Source: Lachnospiraceae bacterium
Lineage (GTDB): Bacteria > Bacillota > Clostridia > Lachnospirales > Lachnospiraceae
Assembly: GCA_030527645.1 (NCBI GenBank)
Contig: JAUNAJ010000005.1
Span: 1-64,000, forward strand
Length of the DNA: 64,000 nt
Direction of reading: 5' to 3'
Shown: piece by piece, positions 62,167-64,000 of the stretch
Numbering within the stretch: the first letter of the stretch is position 1
Layout: each line of letters opens with the position of its first letter
Notes under the pieces: generated by a model
Told to the model about the DNA's origin: nothing
Database searches by the model: none
What the model saw: the letters and a program-made list of their open reading frames with translations, nothing else
Made by a program: the position numbers and the translations under genes

Positions 62167-63507
62167 ATGGAAGAAGCGCTTGTGAAACGGATTCTTCCTC
62201 ACAGCATTGAAGCAGAGCAGTCAGTGATCGGTTCTATGCTGATGGGGCGGGAGGCTATAATGACTGCTTCAGAGATCATTACTGCTGACGATTTCTATCA
62301 ACATCAGTATGGTGTAATCTTCGAGGCGATGGTAGAGCTTTTTAATGAAGGGAAAGCAGTAGATACGGTCACACTTCAAAATCGTCTTAGGGAGAAGGAT
62401 GTACCGCCTGAAATCTCGGAAATGGAATTTGTCAGAGATCTTCTCTCGGCAGTCCCTACATCGGCCAATGTGAAGCAGTATGCCGTGATTGTCAGTGAAA
62501 AGGCTGTACTGCGGCGCCTGATCCGCCTGACAGAGGAGATTGAAAATAACTGTTATCTGAACAAGGATCCTGTGGATACGATCCTGGAGGAATCGGAGAA
62601 AAAACTGTTCCGCTTGTTTCAGCAGAGAGACGGAGGAGATATGACACCTATTCGGCAGGTGGTCATGGAGGCTCTTGAAGGAATCGAACGGGCATCAAAG
62701 GCGAAAGGAACAGTAACCGGTCTGTCAACCGGCTTTACGGATCTGGATTACAAGACCTCCGGCCTTCAGAAGTCGGATCTGATCCTTGTTGCCGCAAGAC
62801 CGTCGATGGGTAAAACTGCTCTTGTATTAAATATGGCGGAGCATATGGCTTTTCGACAGAATAAATCCGTCGCAATCTTTAGTCTCGAGATGTCCAAGGT
62901 ACAGCTGATGAATCGACTGCTGGCGATGGAATCCCGGGTCAATTCGCAGAACCTCCGTACCGGAAATCTGAAGGATGATGAGTGGAGCAGTCTGATCGAA
63001 TCGGCAGGCGGAATCGGTGATTCCCGTCTGATCATTGATGATACTCCGGGTATTACAATTCGTGAGCTTCGATCTAAATGCAGGAAGTATAAGCTTGAGC
63101 ATGGTCTGGATATTATTATGATTGATTATCTGCAGCTGATGTCCGGGGGCGGTAAGGGGAATGAATCGAGACAGCAGGAAATCTCAGATATTTCCCGATC
63201 TCTGAAGGCTCTTGCACGAGAGCTGGATGTTCCTGTTCTTGCACTTTCTCAGCTTAGCCGTGCGGTAGAGAGCCGTACGGATCACAGGCCAATGCTGTCG
63301 GATCTGAGAGAATCGGGAGCTATTGAGCAGGATGCAGATGTAGTAATGTTTATCTATAGAGATGACTATTATAATCATGATTCAGAAATGAAGGGCGTTG
63401 CGGAGATTATTATAGCCAAACAAAGAAACGGCCCGATCGGAACCGTGAATCTTGTGTGGCTTCCTGATTATACCAAGTTCATGAACCTGGAACAGGAGAG
63501 GCGATGA
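62167..63507 (+). CDS. dnaB: Replicative DNA helicase DnaB
   Basis: 446 residues. The N-terminal domain (LPHSIEAEQSVIGSMLMGRE) binds primase. The RecA-like domain has Walker A RPSMGKTALV and Walker B DIIMIDYLQLMSG, then the ESGAIEQDADVVMFIYRDDYY stretch. It unwinds DNA at the fork as a hexamer. The ATG at 62167 follows AAGGAG by 8 nt; an in-frame upstream extension is not needed. Confidence 0.96.
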   Translation: MEEALVKRILPHSIEAEQSVIGSMLMGREAIMTASEIITADDFYQHQYGVIFEAMVELFNEGKAVDTVTLQNRLREKDVPPEISEMEFVRDLLSAVPTSANVKQYAVIVSEKAVLRRLIRLTEEIENNCYLNKDPVDTILEESEKKLFRLFQQRDGGDMTPIRQVVMEALEGIERASKAKGTVTGLSTGFTDLDYKTSGLQKSDLILVAARPSMGKTALVLNMAEHMAFRQNKSVAIFSLEMSKVQLMNRLLAMESRVNSQNLRTGNLKDDEWSSLIESAGGIGDSRLIIDDTPGITIRELRSKCRKYKLEHGLDIIMIDYLQLMSGGGKGNESRQQEISDISRSLKALARELDVPVLALSQLSRAVESRTDHRPMLSDLRESGAIEQDADVVMFIYRDDYYNHDSEMKGVAEIIIAKQRNGPIGTVNLVWLPDYTKFMNLEQERR

Positions 63508-63531
63508 AGAAGAAAAAGCTGCAAAAAGAAA

Positions 63532-63559
63532 AGAGCCGATGGATTCCTCCATCGGCTCT
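63532..63559. terminator. Bidirectional hairpin between dnaB and the ferredoxin gene
   Basis: AGAGCCGATGGA (63532-63543) pairs with TCCATCGGCTCT (63548-63559), with A-rich bases to the left and GCTTATTT to the right. Confidence 0.8.
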
Positions 63560-63591
63560 GCTTATTTCATGGTGTACTTATTGCTGAAAGA

Positions 63592-63762
63592 TCAACCCTC
63601 AGAAATTGCTCCTACAGGGCAAGCATCTGCACATGTTCCGCAATCAACACAAGCATCAGCATCGATTACATACTGTCCATCACCGTCTTTGATAGCCTCG
63701 TTTGGGCACTCGCCTGCACATGTTCCGCAAGATACACAATCGCTGGAAATTACGTATGCCAT
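63592..63762 (-). CDS. 2[4Fe-4S] ferredoxin
   Basis: 56 residues, the size of clostridial ferredoxin. Two CxxCxxCxxxC motifs are present: CVSCGTCAGECP (about 9-20) and CVDCGTCADACP (about 38-49). It carries electrons between anaerobic redox enzymes in the cytoplasm. The start at 63762 follows AAGGAGG by 8 nt, ruling out the longer in-frame version. It converges with dnaB. Confidence 0.95.
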   Translation of the reverse strand: MAYVISSDCVSCGTCAGECPNEAIKDGDGQYVIDADACVDCGTCADACPVGAISEG

Positions 63763-63895
63763 TTTTTTTTCCTCCTTATATATTTCCATCATTTTGCGCT
63801 TCTCCTGAAGCTTATTAACATTCTATCCTACCTCATTCTGAAATACAAGTATAAATTTGTGAACATTTAAAGATAGTTGCCGTTCACGGGAACTA

Positions 63896-64000
63896 AAGAT
63901 ACGGATTGAAGTGGCCGGAGCTCATTCTGTGAATGGAAATACAGGGGAACAGGTCGTATCCGGAAAAGAGTATGAAGTTCTTGCATGTGAAATTAAAAGG
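63896..64000 (+). other. Possible start of a coding region cut by the window edge
   Basis: From about 63896 to the end, one frame is open for 35 codons and reads like protein (EVAGAHSVNGNTGEQVVSGK and on). No start codon with a ribosome site was found, and it begins inside a fragment of the dispersed element (GTTCACGGGAAC, about 63882-63893). It could be a real gene entering from the right or chance. Confidence 0.25.

Overview
The window looks like a piece of the chromosome of a gut-type Lachnospiraceae bacterium (Clostridia, close to Blautia, Ruminococcus or Mediterraneibacter). The evidence is the AGGAGG-type ribosome sites, moderate GC, the glgC-glgD pair, a T-box-controlled thrS, an infC-rpmI-rplT operon, GdpP-rplI-dnaB linkage, a CsoR repressor, and several families typical of that group (a PD-(D/E)XK-like hypothetical protein, DUF362, clostripain, NusG-II/Gx transporter). 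All names come from reading sequence motifs; no database search was run.

Layout. 0-2 kb: a 62-bp tandem repeat with a hairpin in every unit, cut by the window edge, lies just upstream of a nuclease-fold gene; a membrane-anchored chagasin-like protein follows. 2-6 kb: a MoxR-type AAA+ ATPase overlaps a VWA protein (NorQ/NorD-like pair), followed by a HAD hydrolase. 6-14 kb: two AraC/cupin regulators, an MFS and two MATE transporters, a GMP synthase lacking the glutaminase domain, and a DUF362 protein. 14-24.5 kb: a clostripain-family protease, then a cello-oligosaccharide locus (GH94 cellobiose phosphorylase divergent from a LacI regulator and an ABC importer without its ATPase). 24.5-31 kb: glycogen genes glgC/glgD, an unusual cytoplasmic ParB-like/BMP fusion overlapping a metallophosphoesterase, and a GPH sugar transporter. 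31-38 kb: CsoR with its own operator, a DEAD-box helicase, a cytidylate-kinase-like protein, an NSS transporter, a transglutaminase-like protein and nadE. 38-44 kb: a probable sucrose/alpha-glucoside locus (LacI, amylosucrase-like GH13, HAD phosphatase, PTS EIIBCA). 44-48 kb: a phosphoglycerate-mutase/CPCC-domain fusion, a methyltransferase and a Lon-like AAA ATPase with no protease domain.

48-64 kb is core housekeeping: T-box and thrS; infC (apparently starting at AUC), rpmI, rplT; aroC; an inactive-looking rhomboid; pyk; a lysA-like decarboxylase; tRNA-Leu(CAA); NusG-II and Gx transporter; ssb; gdpP; rplI; dnaB; and a small 2[4Fe-4S] ferredoxin.

No insertion sequence, integrase, phage gene or CRISPR array was recognised. 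Many intergenic gaps carry fragments of a dispersed palindromic element built on GTTAC/GTGAAC and GGGAGGTTC blocks. The most unexplained items are the 62-bp hairpin repeats beside the PD-(D/E)XK-like gene, the ParB-like/BMP + phosphoesterase pair, and the structured intergenic element at 14.29-14.47 kb.
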